Shown here piece by piece: positions 36,378 through 45,390 of a stretch of 64,000 bases of DNA. Numbering within the stretch: position 1 is the first letter of the stretch; every line of letters starts with the position of its first letter. Under the pieces are notes generated by a model, which did not search any database, was not told the origin of the DNA, and saw nothing but the letters and a program-made list of their open reading frames with translations. Source of the stretch: Zobellia roscoffensis (GTDB taxonomy: Bacteria; Bacteroidota; Bacteroidia; Flavobacteriales; Flavobacteriaceae). Location of the stretch: the NCBI RefSeq assembly GCF_015330165.1, contig NZ_JADDXT010000002.1, positions 4,738,024 to 4,802,023 on the forward strand, in the 5' to 3' direction. The position numbers and the translations under genes were made by a program.

Positions 36378-37565
36378 ATGAATCCTTCGGCCTCAGGTTG
36401 GATTAACAAATACGGTTCTCTTATAGAAAAAGAGCCGGGCCTTTACACCGATTTCAAGTCGCATTACCGTGATTTACGTAATACGGGGTTTGTATATGGT
36501 ATTAATATGGAGATACCTGATTTCATTTCTCCCGAGTACAAACTATCTGAAGATGAGAAGGCAAAAATAAATTTGCTTCATGCATTATATGGCACATATA
36601 CTCTTGAGACAAATGACCATGAATTCGTAACTTTTCTAGAGAAGATATTTGAATTCTACAAAGTGCTGGAACTAGCTCATTTTTCACTCTTAAGCAAAAT
36701 CCTCACAGGCTCAAAAACATCGGCGCAACTAGAAAAACTAATTGAAACCAGAGTATCATTAGGAGATACACTCATTAATAAGACGTTCAATAGCGTCATT
36801 ACCAACTCCTTATTATTTATAGATGTACTACTCTTTAAATGTTATCTGAACGACCCTAAAGACATAAAAGAACAAGCTCAACTACTAGAGTATTTAACTA
36901 TAAATATCACCTACCATGCACTGAGCTCTAAAGAAAAGAATAAAAATGATGAACGCCTAGCGCTGTTGTTTGGTTCTTCATTAACCTTTATTGAAAGTGA
37001 CGCTCAGGATTTTGACGGTTCTTATCGGCAACAACTACTTGAGAACCGGTCAGAAATGGAAAACAGATATTTTTTAGATGTTGCATGTCTGGCGGTGTGG
37101 GAAGATAAGTCTTTGGAATACCAAGAATCCGAATTCATTTTTGGACTGGGAAAGGACCTAGGACTGCACTCGGATTACATTAAGGATTCTCTTGAAAATG
37201 TTCAGGCATTCTTCCTTAAAAATTCCAAAACAATTCCATTTTTAAAGGACACGAATTTAGCTATTCAGTTTTATGATAACATGTCCAAAATGGTAAATAA
37301 ACTAATTTTAAGAAATAGCAAACGACTACAAAAAGAACTTGCAGAAAGTAAAGAACTCGTCTATCTCATTTCAAAATCCACTTTAAAAGACCTTACTCCG
37401 GAAGAGAAGAAAAAGGTGCAAAATCAACTAATAGATATTTTTAAAAGCATCCCTTCATTAGCTATTTTCATTCTTCCTGGTGGAGCGGTTCTTCTGCCTA
37501 TTTTCATAAAATTGATTCCAAAATTACTTCCTTCCTCTTTTGATGAGAACCGAATAGAAAAATAA
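36378..37565 (+). CDS. LETM1-related biofilm-associated protein
   Basis: A 395-residue protein. The start at 36378 (MNPSASGWINKY) is preferred to an in-frame ATG 126 bp upstream because family members begin with a similar MNPSA-GW motif. The C-terminal region has the LETM1-like signature: STLKDLTPEEKKKVQNQLID and SIPSLAIFILPGGAVLLPIF, then KLIPKLLPSSF. The LETM1 fold in mitochondria is linked to ion exchange; the bacterial relatives were named for a biofilm association in Bacteroidota. One hydrophobic helix near the C-terminus is seen. It converges with the LytTR response regulator and stands alone. Confidence 0.78.
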   Translation: MNPSASGWINKYGSLIEKEPGLYTDFKSHYRDLRNTGFVYGINMEIPDFISPEYKLSEDEKAKINLLHALYGTYTLETNDHEFVTFLEKIFEFYKVLELAHFSLLSKILTGSKTSAQLEKLIETRVSLGDTLINKTFNSVITNSLLFIDVLLFKCYLNDPKDIKEQAQLLEYLTINITYHALSSKEKNKNDERLALLFGSSLTFIESDAQDFDGSYRQQLLENRSEMENRYFLDVACLAVWEDKSLEYQESEFIFGLGKDLGLHSDYIKDSLENVQAFFLKNSKTIPFLKDTNLAIQFYDNMSKMVNKLILRNSKRLQKELAESKELVYLISKSTLKDLTPEEKKKVQNQLIDIFKSIPSLAIFILPGGAVLLPIFIKLIPKLLPSSFDENRIEK

Positions 37566-37646
37566 TAGGTTTTTAACTAAAATAAGCATTATAAGAAAAA
37601 TCTATAGTGCCAATTAATAAGTGTAAAGTCAATTAAATAAACAACC

Positions 37647-38402
37647 TTACTCTAACCATAACTTAAAGTCTCTTACACGATCTCTACTTACAATTATTTC
37701 TTGCTCATTAAAATGATTTAGCTTGATTTGAAGCCTTGAATTAGTGTACGAAACGATATCTTTTATATGATTTATGTTGATATAAAATTTGCGACTTACC
37801 CGAAAGAAAGTTTGTGGCTCCAGCTCCGTTTCGAGGTTTTCTAAAGTCGTATCTAAAAGGTAATTTCTACCATCCGAAGTTGCCGCATACGTCCCCTTAT
37901 TCTCACTATAGAAACTTTCTACTTCATCTGCATTTATAATTTTTAGATGCTGCCCCACTCTAGCGGTAAATCGTTTTTTATACTCACGTTCCAACGGGTT
38001 AACCAAAAGGTTTTTAATATCGTCAAAATTGAGGGTCATGTTTTGCTTCTCGGGCTTAAATGACCGATATTTATTTACCGCAGCTTCCAGTTCTTCGTCA
38101 TCAATCGGCTTTAATAGATAATCAATACTATTTAACTTAAAAGCTTGCAAAGCATACTCATCAAAAGCAGTCGTGAAAATTATGGCACTTTTCACCTCTA
38201 CAGCGTCGAAAATCTCAAACGAAAGTCCATCTGAAAGCTGAATGTCGAGAAAAATAAGGTCTGGATGCGGATTGTTCAAAAACCATTCTACCGCCTCTTC
38301 TACAGAATGCAACATTTCCGACACTTCTACGTCCAAATTTGATAATAAACGTGATAAGCGCCTTGCCGAAGGCTTCTCGTCCTCTATAATTATGGTTTTC
38401 AT
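37647..38402 (-). CDS. LytTR-type response regulator
   Basis: A 251-residue transcription factor. Residues 1-115 are a REC domain with conserved acidic residues (IIEDEKPS), the phospho-acceptor in DLIFLDIQLSDG (about Asp55), and Lys in LLKPIDDEE. Residues about 145-250 are a LytTR DNA-binding domain (FYSENKGTYAATSDGRNYL and ISRKFYININHIKDI, cited in part). It is the last gene of a minus-strand operon with a LytS-like kinase and 2TM proteins. A six-copy heptamer array separates its start from the gene before. Confidence 0.93.
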   Translation of the reverse strand: MKTIIIEDEKPSARRLSRLLSNLDVEVSEMLHSVEEAVEWFLNNPHPDLIFLDIQLSDGLSFEIFDAVEVKSAIIFTTAFDEYALQAFKLNSIDYLLKPIDDEELEAAVNKYRSFKPEKQNMTLNFDDIKNLLVNPLEREYKKRFTARVGQHLKIINADEVESFYSENKGTYAATSDGRNYLLDTTLENLETELEPQTFFRVSRKFYININHIKDIVSYTNSRLQIKLNHFNEQEIIVSRDRVRDFKLWLE

Positions 38403-38412
38403 ACTCTAGGTT

Positions 38413-38454
38413 GGTTGATGGTTGATGGTTGATGGTTGATGGTTGATGGTTGAT
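38413..38454. repeat. Six perfect tandem copies of GGTTGAT
   Basis: Array fills nearly all of the 55-bp gap between the 2TM gene stop (38458) and the LytTR start (38402), placing it at -11 to -52 of the response-regulator ATG (ATCAACC on the coding strand). Seven-base units change frame and spacing by slippage, so copy number may alter translation coupling or mRNA structure. Confidence 0.95.
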
Positions 38455-38457
38455 AAG

Positions 38458-38796
38458 CTACATGAATTTTTTCATGTTTTCCCTGTCCGAATCCATATAC
38501 TTTTGAATTTGACGTTCCTCCCAAGCCTTACTAAAGAACGGGTTATACGAAAACACTTTAGTCCCATGAAACAGCACACCTATTCCCCAAAAAATAAAAG
38601 TTGAAAAGGTCCCAAAATTAAAGAACGCCTCCACAAAACTATCCCCATTGTTCATATGCCCCACAACCGACCCGGAAATAACCATAATATTCACTATTAT
38701 AAAAACTGCCAAGTGAATGTAAAACCCTTTTAACCGCTCTATTTTTTTCTTGGCCCTTACCTGCTTACTTCTTCTATCTAATCCTGATGTTTCCAT
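38458..38796 (-). CDS. 2TM-domain small membrane protein (copy 3)
   Basis: A 112-residue protein with two membrane helices (about 32-50 and 65-85) flanked by charged segments. Start ATG at 38796 (METSGLDRRSK) was chosen; the longer frame begins with TTG at 38832. The 2TM signature is KKKIERLKGFYIHLAVFIIVN and WEERQIQKYMDSD (both cited in part). These short proteins are a Bacteroidota family associated with LytS/LytTR systems. Here it is the third 2TM module in the operon, after the kinase fusion and another small copy. Confidence 0.85.
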   Translation of the reverse strand: METSGLDRRSKQVRAKKKIERLKGFYIHLAVFIIVNIMVISGSVVGHMNNGDSFVEAFFNFGTFSTFIFWGIGVLFHGTKVFSYNPFFSKAWEERQIQKYMDSDRENMKKFM

Positions 38797-38835
38797 TTCT
38801 TTATCTTTTTTATTAAAACCTAACGTACACAAAGG

Positions 38836-39129
38836 TTATTGCCATTTGGCTCTCCCCTCATCTTCTTGCATAAACTGCTTTATTTTTCGCTGTTCCCAAT
38901 CACGGCCAAAAAGCGGATTAAACCCAAAAGTCTTTATAGCACTAACTATAATACCTATTCCCCAACCAAATGCAGCCCACAAAAACCAAGCGTACGCAAA
39001 GTGATTCGTATAATAGTTAATAGCCGCCAAGAAGCTTATGGTTACCACATAAGAAATTAACCCACTATAGAACTTTTTCTCATTCTCAACTCTTTCTTTC
39101 GCTCTGATATATTTGCTTTCTTGCTCCAT
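38836..39129 (-). CDS. 2TM-domain small membrane protein (copy 2)
   Basis: A 97-residue protein with two predicted helices (about 23-42 and 47-66). Features: YIRAKERVENEKKFYSGLI before helix 1, FGWGIGIIVSAIKTFGFNPLF, cited in part, and WEQRKIKQFMQED after helix 2. It belongs to the same family as the modules at 38458 and inside the kinase gene. It is preceded by a 147-bp gap after the kinase fusion, which could hold a secondary promoter. Confidence 0.85.
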   Translation of the reverse strand: MEQESKYIRAKERVENEKKFYSGLISYVVTISFLAAINYYTNHFAYAWFLWAAFGWGIGIIVSAIKTFGFNPLFGRDWEQRKIKQFMQEDEGRAKWQ

Positions 39130-39276
39130 AATTATACTACTTTATTAGTTATTGATTACAGGTCAAATTTCATTAAAAGGGTTCTATTTTCTAAATGTTA
39201 CTTTCTGAACTGTAATTTTTTACAGCTGAATCGTAGACCTCAATTCAAAACTACAACCGACTACCCAAAACCGTAC

Positions 39277-40620
39277 TTAGAAGTTCTCATCATCCATATA
39301 CTCTTGCATCTTTTTCTCCTCCCATCGTTTCCCCCAAAGCGGATTAGTCCCAAAAGCTTCCATAGCATGCATTGCAATCCCGAAGCCCCAACCTAAAATA
39401 GGGAAAATAACCCATGGAAAGCTTGTAGTTTTATAGTTCAAAAAAGCTAGACAAGGAATTACAATACAGTATGCCAGCAAATTACCATAAAACCCCTTAA
39501 TAGCCTCCACCCGTTCTTTTGCTTTCTTATAGCGTTTATCCTCAATATATTCATGTTGTATTTCCATAGTTGAAATTTGTTTTAAAAGTATAGGTAACCT
39601 TACAACGAACTCGGAAGCCGTTTTATCTATTTGAACTCTTCTATCTGTCAGAAGCGCATAGCGTTCCCGAATATTACGCAAACCAACACCACTACTCTTC
39701 TTTACCACTTGTTTCTCTTGAAGGTTATTAACCACCACCAACTCCCCCGCCTCTTCATAAACTTTTAAATGCAACGGCTTTCCTGAAGCCACCACATTAT
39801 GCTTTACAGCGTTTTCAAGAAGCAACTGAAGCGACAAAGGAACAATCTTAGACTCCGGATTTAAAGCTGCTTCCGGGATATCAAAAACCAAACTATTTTC
39901 AAACCGCATAGTTAACAACCTTACGTAGGTTTTAGCAAATTGGAGCTCTTCATCAAGCCCTATTAAATCTTTACTCTTTTGTTCAAGTACATAACGATAA
40001 ACCTTTGATAAGGAAGACGTAAACTTCTGCGCTTGATACGGGTCTTCTTCAATTAGACTAGACAACACATTTAGACTATTGAACAAGAAGTGAGGGTCTA
40101 ATTGATTCTTTAAAGCATCAAATTTTGCCGATGCCGTATTGGCTATTATTTTCTGCTCTTTAACTTTATTTTCCTGCCGATACCTATAATAAAAGATAGC
40201 ATAAAAAACTAAAGAAACACCTAGCGAAATAAGTATGGAACGTACATAATTAATTGTGGTATGATATGCCAAAGTCTCTTCAATTGGCACATTATAAAGT
40301 GCCACCAAAACCACAGAAATAGCCACAAAGACGCCCAAGCAGGTAACTACCACATTACCCAAAATTGCCAGAGCCATGCGCTTGAAAGTATATATGTTTC
40401 TTTGAAATTTTTTCAGAAGAAAATACAGCCAAGACATATTAACAAAGTACAAGAGTATTGAAAACACAATGTTCGTAAAATACTCCCGCCAGATATCTTC
40501 ATAAATCAATTCAAAGTGCTGCTCATTTAAAAAATAGCTATAGGAGATAAACCCAAAGAAGACCAAGTTTCCTATGATAAAACCCCAAAAGAGGTCTTTT
40601 AAAATTCTGTTACCTTCCAT
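39277..40620 (-). CDS. LytS-type sensor histidine kinase fused to a C-terminal 2TM domain
   Basis: A 447-residue membrane kinase. Residues 1 to about 150 hold four membrane helices. The His-kinase domain has NQLDPHFLFNSLNVLSSL (phospho-acceptor His about residue 197), and the ATPase region LQLLLENAVKHNVV and GVGLRNIRERYALL. The kinase fold ends near residue 345 (VVRLPIL). A complete 2TM domain then follows from Met352 (MEIQHEYIEDKRYKKAKER ... KRWEEKKMQEYMD), equivalent to the separate small proteins downstream. Met352 (codon at 39565-39567) could also start a free 96-residue 2TM protein. This kinase presumably signals to the LytTR regulator of the same operon. Confidence 0.9.
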   Translation of the reverse strand: MEGNRILKDLFWGFIIGNLVFFGFISYSYFLNEQHFELIYEDIWREYFTNIVFSILLYFVNMSWLYFLLKKFQRNIYTFKRMALAILGNVVVTCLGVFVAISVVLVALYNVPIEETLAYHTTINYVRSILISLGVSLVFYAIFYYRYRQENKVKEQKIIANTASAKFDALKNQLDPHFLFNSLNVLSSLIEEDPYQAQKFTSSLSKVYRYVLEQKSKDLIGLDEELQFAKTYVRLLTMRFENSLVFDIPEAALNPESKIVPLSLQLLLENAVKHNVVASGKPLHLKVYEEAGELVVVNNLQEKQVVKKSSGVGLRNIRERYALLTDRRVQIDKTASEFVVRLPILLKQISTMEIQHEYIEDKRYKKAKERVEAIKGFYGNLLAYCIVIPCLAFLNYKTTSFPWVIFPILGWGFGIAMHAMEAFGTNPLWGKRWEEKKMQEYMDDENF

Positions 40621-40748
40621 TTTTTCTGTTTTCGAAAAAGACTTGTATTACCCTTCTTACTGACACAAAGATGCCTTACAAAGCGCCATATTTAAAATCA
40701 ATACTACCCAATTGTAAATAAACCGTCCTAAACTGTATCCATCAACCA

Positions 40749-41210
40749 CTAAAACGGAACGCCGTAACTCTGTTTTATAGTTCCGATAACAAAAGTGCTG
40801 TGCGCACTACCTATATTATTCACCGCTCCCAAAGTATTGATTACAAAGTCTTGATAATGCTTCATGTCCCGTACCAAGACCTTTAACCTAAAGTCATAAT
40901 CACCGGATATATTGTAGCATTCCGTTACCTCATCCACCGCACAAATATCTTTAACAAATTGATTTCCAATATCTTTTGTATGTTGTTTTAAGGTGATGTC
41001 GCAAAAAACAATGAGCTCAAGTCCCATTTTTTCGGCGTCCAACAAAGCCGAATATCTTTTAATATACCCCTCTTTTTCCAGTTTCCGGACTCTTTCATAA
41101 ACCGGAGTGGGTGATAAATTAACTGTGGCTGCCAACTCTTTTGTAGTAATATTCGAGTTTTTTTGAAGTTGCTTTAACAACTCTAAATCGGTCAAATCTA
41201 AATTTTCCAT
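40749..41210 (-). CDS. Lrp/AsnC-family transcriptional regulator
   Basis: A 153-residue regulator with an N-terminal winged helix (LTDLELLKQLQKNSNITTKEL, cited in part; recognition region SPTPVYERVRKLEKEG) and a C-terminal RAM/AsnC ligand-binding domain (SGDYDFRLKVLVRDMKHYQD). The start at 41210 (MENLDLTDLELL) was chosen; the longer frame from 41246 begins in the divergent promoter region. It is transcribed divergently from metE with 159 bp between starts, so it probably senses an amino acid, likely methionine or a related effector, and controls metE (inference). Confidence 0.9.
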   Translation of the reverse strand: MENLDLTDLELLKQLQKNSNITTKELAATVNLSPTPVYERVRKLEKEGYIKRYSALLDAEKMGLELIVFCDITLKQHTKDIGNQFVKDICAVDEVTECYNISGDYDFRLKVLVRDMKHYQDFVINTLGAVNNIGSAHSTFVIGTIKQSYGVPF

Positions 41211-41334
41211 AGATAAATCATCTTTAAAACACCCACCAAAGAGCATTCACTTTGTATTAAAACTTTAAAAATACCAATTTTCAGTTAAATACTCTTAATT
41301 AATATCCTTACTATGGATAAAACAACCTTTACAA

Positions 41335-41342
41335 TAGCTTTG
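41335..41342 (+). promoter_or_regulatory. Candidate metE -7 promoter element (TAGCTTTG)
   Basis: TAnnTTTG match 27 bp before the metE ATG within the divergent lrp-metE region. A -33 TTG is not clear, which would fit activator control by the Lrp-type regulator. Confidence 0.45.
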
Positions 41343-41369
41343 CATAGATATTAATTCAAAAAACACAGC

Positions 41370-43694
41370 ATGAAAACTACCAACCTTGGCTATCCCAGAA
41401 TTGGAAGTAAAAGAGAATTGAAAAAAACCCTAGAGCAGTACTGGTCGGGCAAAATAAACGTTGAATCCCTATTAGATACGGCAAAATCTATTCGGAAAGA
41501 AAATTGGTTATTACAAAAAGAACAAGGTATTGACCTTATTCCCAGTAATGATTTTTCCCTTTACGACCAGGTATTGGACTTATCCGTAACCCTGGGATGT
41601 ATCCCTGAACGTTATTCCGCCTTGACCAACAACCCTGCTTTCTCTAGCCACGATTTATATTTTGCCATGGCGAGAGGCATTCAAAAGGAAGGCGTAGATA
41701 TTACAGCAATGGAAATGACCAAATGGTTTGACACCAACTACCATTACATTGTGCCGGAATTCACTAAAAACCAAACATTTAATGTTTCTTCGGATAAAAT
41801 TGTAAATGAATATAAAGAAGCTTTAGAGCTAGGTATCAAAACCAAACCGGTATTAATAGGCCCTGTTTCTTTTCTTCTGCTTGGAAAAGAGAAAGAAGAG
41901 GATTTCCACAGGATAGACTTACTAGAACGGTTGCTCCCTGCATATGAAGAAATACTTCAACAACTCTCAGATATCGATGCGGAACATGTACAATTGGATG
42001 AACCATATTTAGCCCTTAATCTTACCGAAAAAGAACAACGCGCCGTACACCAAACGTATGCTTATTTCACTACAAAATTTCCGAATTTAAAAATTACAGT
42101 AGCCAATTATTTTGATTGTTTTGGGGATAATATAGAGACTGCTTTAAGCCTTCCCGTACACACCCTGCACTTAGACCTTGTACGTTGCTCATCTCAATTA
42201 GATGACATTATAGAATCTGGAAAATTAAACAGTTACACGCATTTATCTCTAGGGGTAGTTGATGGAAGAAATATCTGGAAAAACGATTATGAAAAATCGT
42301 TGAAATTGATTCAGAAAGCAATCGATTTTATAGGTGCCGAGCGCATTCTTATTGCTCCTTCATGCTCTTTGTTACACTCCCCAATCGATTTAAATTTGGA
42401 GACTAACAAAGAAAACTTAAGCTCAGAACTCAAGCAATGGCTCGCTTTCGCCAAACAAAAACTAGGAGAAGTAGCTACTCTTAAAAAGTTGGCCAATAAA
42501 GAAAACCTTTCCGAGAATTTAGAAAAACTTAAAAAGAACAGTGAAGCGCATGCCAACAGAGCAACATCTGCATTAATACATAATCAACAAGTAAAGCAAC
42601 GGCTTGGTGCTCTATCTGCCAAAGATGACCAAAGAGAAAGCACATTCCCAACACGACAGAAACTTCAGAAAGAAGCACTAGACCTTCCGCTGTTCCCAAC
42701 CACAACCATTGGTTCTTTTCCCCAAACAAAAGATGTGCGAAGCTGGAGGGCCAATTTTAAAAAAGGCAATCTGTCCATTGATGAATACAACGCTCTCCTT
42801 GAAAAAGAAACCAAGGAAACCATAGAATTCCAAGAACGTACGGGACTAGATGTCCTGGTTCACGGTGAATTCGAAAGAAACGACATGGTAGAATACTTTG
42901 GCGAACAGCTAAACGGATTCGCTTTTACCAGCTTTGGCTGGGTACAGAGTTACGGCAGCAGATGTGTAAAACCTCCCATCATTTTCGGTGATGTTTCAAG
43001 AGATACTCCAATGACGGTTAAATGGTCGGCTTTTGCACAATCGTTGACGGAAAAACCGGTGAAAGGAATGCTCACCGGACCTGTAACTATCCTGCAATGG
43101 TCCTTTGTACGAAACGATCAACCACGTTCAGAAACCTGCACCCAAATCGCATTGGCGATACGAGATGAAGTTGTAAATCTAGAAGCTGCCGGACTTCAGG
43201 TGATACAAATTGATGAACCTGCTATTCGCGAAGGACTTCCGCTACGCAAAGAAGAGTGGGATACCTATTTGAACTGGGCCATAAGAGCTTTTAGAATTTC
43301 CGCCAGTGGAGTAAAAGATGAAACTCAGATTCATACCCACATGTGCTATTCTGAATTCAATGATATTATTTCCAACATTGCCGATATGGATGCCGATGTT
43401 ATCACCATTGAATGCTCACGGTCCCAGATGGAACTGTTAGACGTTTTCGCAACGTTTAAATACCCTAATGAAATTGGACCAGGTGTTTATGACATTCACT
43501 CGCCACGAGTTCCAGAAAGAGCAGAAATGGTCGCTTTAATGGAAAAAGCCGCCAAACAGATTCCTGTGGAGCAACTTTGGATCAATCCGGATTGTGGATT
43601 AAAAACCAGACATTGGCCAGAAACCAGGGAGGCGCTTATAGAAATGGTAGCAGCCGCCAGGGAATGCCGTGAAAAAAGTTCGGTTCTAGCTTAA
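41370..43694 (+). CDS. metE: Cobalamin-independent methionine synthase
   Basis: A 774-residue 5-methyltetrahydropteroyltriglutamate-homocysteine methyltransferase, catalysing the final step of methionine synthesis. The N-terminal barrel begins TTNLGYPRIGSKRELKK; the C-terminal barrel holds TTTIGSFPQTKDVRSWR, the substrate-binding GMLTGPVTILQWSFVR and IDEPAIREGLPLRK. Zinc ligands appear as HMCYSEF (His and Cys) and NPDCGLKTRHW (Cys). Length and domain order match the family. The divergent Lrp-type regulator suggests control by methionine or homocysteine status. Confidence 0.97.
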   Translation: MKTTNLGYPRIGSKRELKKTLEQYWSGKINVESLLDTAKSIRKENWLLQKEQGIDLIPSNDFSLYDQVLDLSVTLGCIPERYSALTNNPAFSSHDLYFAMARGIQKEGVDITAMEMTKWFDTNYHYIVPEFTKNQTFNVSSDKIVNEYKEALELGIKTKPVLIGPVSFLLLGKEKEEDFHRIDLLERLLPAYEEILQQLSDIDAEHVQLDEPYLALNLTEKEQRAVHQTYAYFTTKFPNLKITVANYFDCFGDNIETALSLPVHTLHLDLVRCSSQLDDIIESGKLNSYTHLSLGVVDGRNIWKNDYEKSLKLIQKAIDFIGAERILIAPSCSLLHSPIDLNLETNKENLSSELKQWLAFAKQKLGEVATLKKLANKENLSENLEKLKKNSEAHANRATSALIHNQQVKQRLGALSAKDDQRESTFPTRQKLQKEALDLPLFPTTTIGSFPQTKDVRSWRANFKKGNLSIDEYNALLEKETKETIEFQERTGLDVLVHGEFERNDMVEYFGEQLNGFAFTSFGWVQSYGSRCVKPPIIFGDVSRDTPMTVKWSAFAQSLTEKPVKGMLTGPVTILQWSFVRNDQPRSETCTQIALAIRDEVVNLEAAGLQVIQIDEPAIREGLPLRKEEWDTYLNWAIRAFRISASGVKDETQIHTHMCYSEFNDIISNIADMDADVITIECSRSQMELLDVFATFKYPNEIGPGVYDIHSPRVPERAEMVALMEKAAKQIPVEQLWINPDCGLKTRHWPETREALIEMVAAARECREKSSVLA

Positions 43695-43714
43695 CGATAC
43701 CCAAATCAGTTTTT

Positions 43715-43750
43715 AAAATGCATCCCACAATTTTCGGGATGCATTTTTTT
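43715..43750 (+). terminator. Hairpin terminator after metE
   Basis: Twelve-base-pair stem AAAATGCATCCC / GGGATGCATTTT followed by a T-run. Confidence 0.88.
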
Positions 43751-43766
43751 ATACCGTAAAGCGCAG

Positions 43767-43774
43767 TAGCTTTG
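43767..43774 (+). promoter_or_regulatory. Candidate -7 element (TAGCTTTG) four bases before a start codon
   Basis: TAnnTTTG match ending 4 bp before the ATG at 43779, implying a leaderless or near-leaderless mRNA for the FAD oxidoreductase. No matching -33 TTG. Confidence 0.45.
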
Positions 43775-43778
43775 CACC

Positions 43779-45332
43779 ATGGTCAGAAGAATTCAGTTAC
43801 GGGTATCGCTAAAAGAGGAAAGTCAACCCAACATCCTCTTAAAAAAAACAGCTAAATATTTAAGCGAAGACGAAAACAACATCACTATTAAGGTGTTGAG
43901 AAAGTCCATTGACGCCCGTAAACCTGCTATTTACTTCAATTACAAAATGGAGGTCTACATCAACGAAGAACCTTCTAAAAAGGCCGACTACGTTTTTAAA
44001 TACCAAGATGTTTCAAAAGCGAAGGAAGTCCACATCGTCGGTTTCGGCCCTGCAGGAATGTGGGCCGCATTGCGCTGTCTGGAATTAGGGTTTAAACCAA
44101 TTGTTCTAGAGCGTGGCAATAATGTTCAAAATAGAAGACGAGATTTAAAGGCCATTAACCAAGACCATACCGTAAACGAAGATTCCAACTATTGTTTTGG
44201 CGAAGGCGGTGCGGGAACCTATTCCGATGGTAAACTATACACCCGAAGCTTAAAAAGAGGCGATGTGCGCCGTATTTTTGAAAGTTTGGTGCATCATGGC
44301 GCCACGGAAGAAATTCTGGTAGACGCGCACCCTCATATTGGTACAAACAAGCTGCCTAAGATTGTTCAAAACATTCGGGAAACAATTATTGAGCATGGTG
44401 GCGAGGTTCACTTTAATACGCGCCTGACGAATTTTACTGTAAAAAACAATAAGATTGAAAGCCTTCAATTGCAGAACGGCAATGAAATGAAGGCGAACAG
44501 GGTAATTCTCGCTACAGGACATTCAGCACGTGATATTTACTATTTATTGAACGACAAAAAAATCAGCCTAAAAGCAAAATCTTTTGCCATGGGCGTTCGG
44601 GTAGAACATCCGCAACATATTATAGACTCCATTCAATACCATTGTTCGGGAGAGCGAAACGAATTGCTTCCGGCAGCTGCCTATAGCTTGGTCCAACAAG
44701 TAAAAAATAGAGGTGTGTATTCATTTTGTATGTGTCCGGGTGGCTTTATCGTTCCCGCAGCCACTGCACCTGGTGAAGTGGTCGTAAACGGCATGTCACC
44801 TTCCAAACGAAATAATAAGTTTGCCAATTCTGGAATTGTAGTAGAAATCAACGCCGATGAAGACTTATACAAATACGAACGTTTTGGAGTTTTAAAAGGA
44901 TTGGAATACCAAAAGGATTTAGAGCGATTGGCTTTTACCTCAGGCGGAAGAACCCAGACCGCACCAGCGCAACGTTTAACGGATTTTGTGGAAGGCAAGC
45001 TCTCAGCCGACCTCAATCCTACCTCCTACCAACCCGGGTTGAATTCCGCTCCCTTGCATTCGCTATTACCGAAGCTAATTGGTGGAAGGCTACGTCAGGG
45101 TTTTAAAGCTTTTGGCGATAAAATGAAAGGTTACTACACCGCCGAAGCGAATATCGTAGGCGTAGAATCCCGCACTTCTTCACCGGTAAACATCCCCAGA
45201 ACCGAAAAACTGGAACATCCGGAAATTGAAGGTCTTTTTCCATGTGGAGAAGGCGGTGGTTATGCCGGTGGAATTGTTTCTGCGGCTATGGATGGCGAGC
45301 GTTGTGCCGAGGCTGCGATTGCGGGGCTATAG
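43779..45332 (+). CDS. FAD-dependent oxidoreductase (COG2509-like)
   Basis: A 517-residue flavoprotein. A small N-terminal domain (about 1-85) precedes the Rossmann FAD motif VHIVGFGPAGMWAALRC. Further elements: GEGGAGTYSDGKLYTR, VILATGHSARDIYYLL, and the C-terminal FAD closing motif GLFPCGEGGGYAGGIVSAAMDG. It matches the widespread uncharacterised FAD-dependent dehydrogenase group related to HI0933 and thioredoxin-reductase-like proteins. The reaction is unknown; the conserved Cys in SFCMCPGGFIV could be redox-active. Monocistronic, between the metE terminator and the helicase promoter. Confidence 0.88.
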   Translation: MVRRIQLRVSLKEESQPNILLKKTAKYLSEDENNITIKVLRKSIDARKPAIYFNYKMEVYINEEPSKKADYVFKYQDVSKAKEVHIVGFGPAGMWAALRCLELGFKPIVLERGNNVQNRRRDLKAINQDHTVNEDSNYCFGEGGAGTYSDGKLYTRSLKRGDVRRIFESLVHHGATEEILVDAHPHIGTNKLPKIVQNIRETIIEHGGEVHFNTRLTNFTVKNNKIESLQLQNGNEMKANRVILATGHSARDIYYLLNDKKISLKAKSFAMGVRVEHPQHIIDSIQYHCSGERNELLPAAAYSLVQQVKNRGVYSFCMCPGGFIVPAATAPGEVVVNGMSPSKRNNKFANSGIVVEINADEDLYKYERFGVLKGLEYQKDLERLAFTSGGRTQTAPAQRLTDFVEGKLSADLNPTSYQPGLNSAPLHSLLPKLIGGRLRQGFKAFGDKMKGYYTAEANIVGVESRTSSPVNIPRTEKLEHPEIEGLFPCGEGGGYAGGIVSAAMDGERCAEAAIAGL

Positions 45333-45365
45333 CCCCTACTTATGTGGTTATCCAAACATTAGACG

Positions 45366-45373
45366 TATCTTTG
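45366..45373 (+). promoter_or_regulatory. Candidate -7 promoter element (TATCTTTG)
   Basis: TAnnTTTG match 17 bp before the DEAD-box helicase ATG; -33 region not clear. Confidence 0.4.
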
Positions 45374-45390
45374 CAGCATATTAAAAATAC

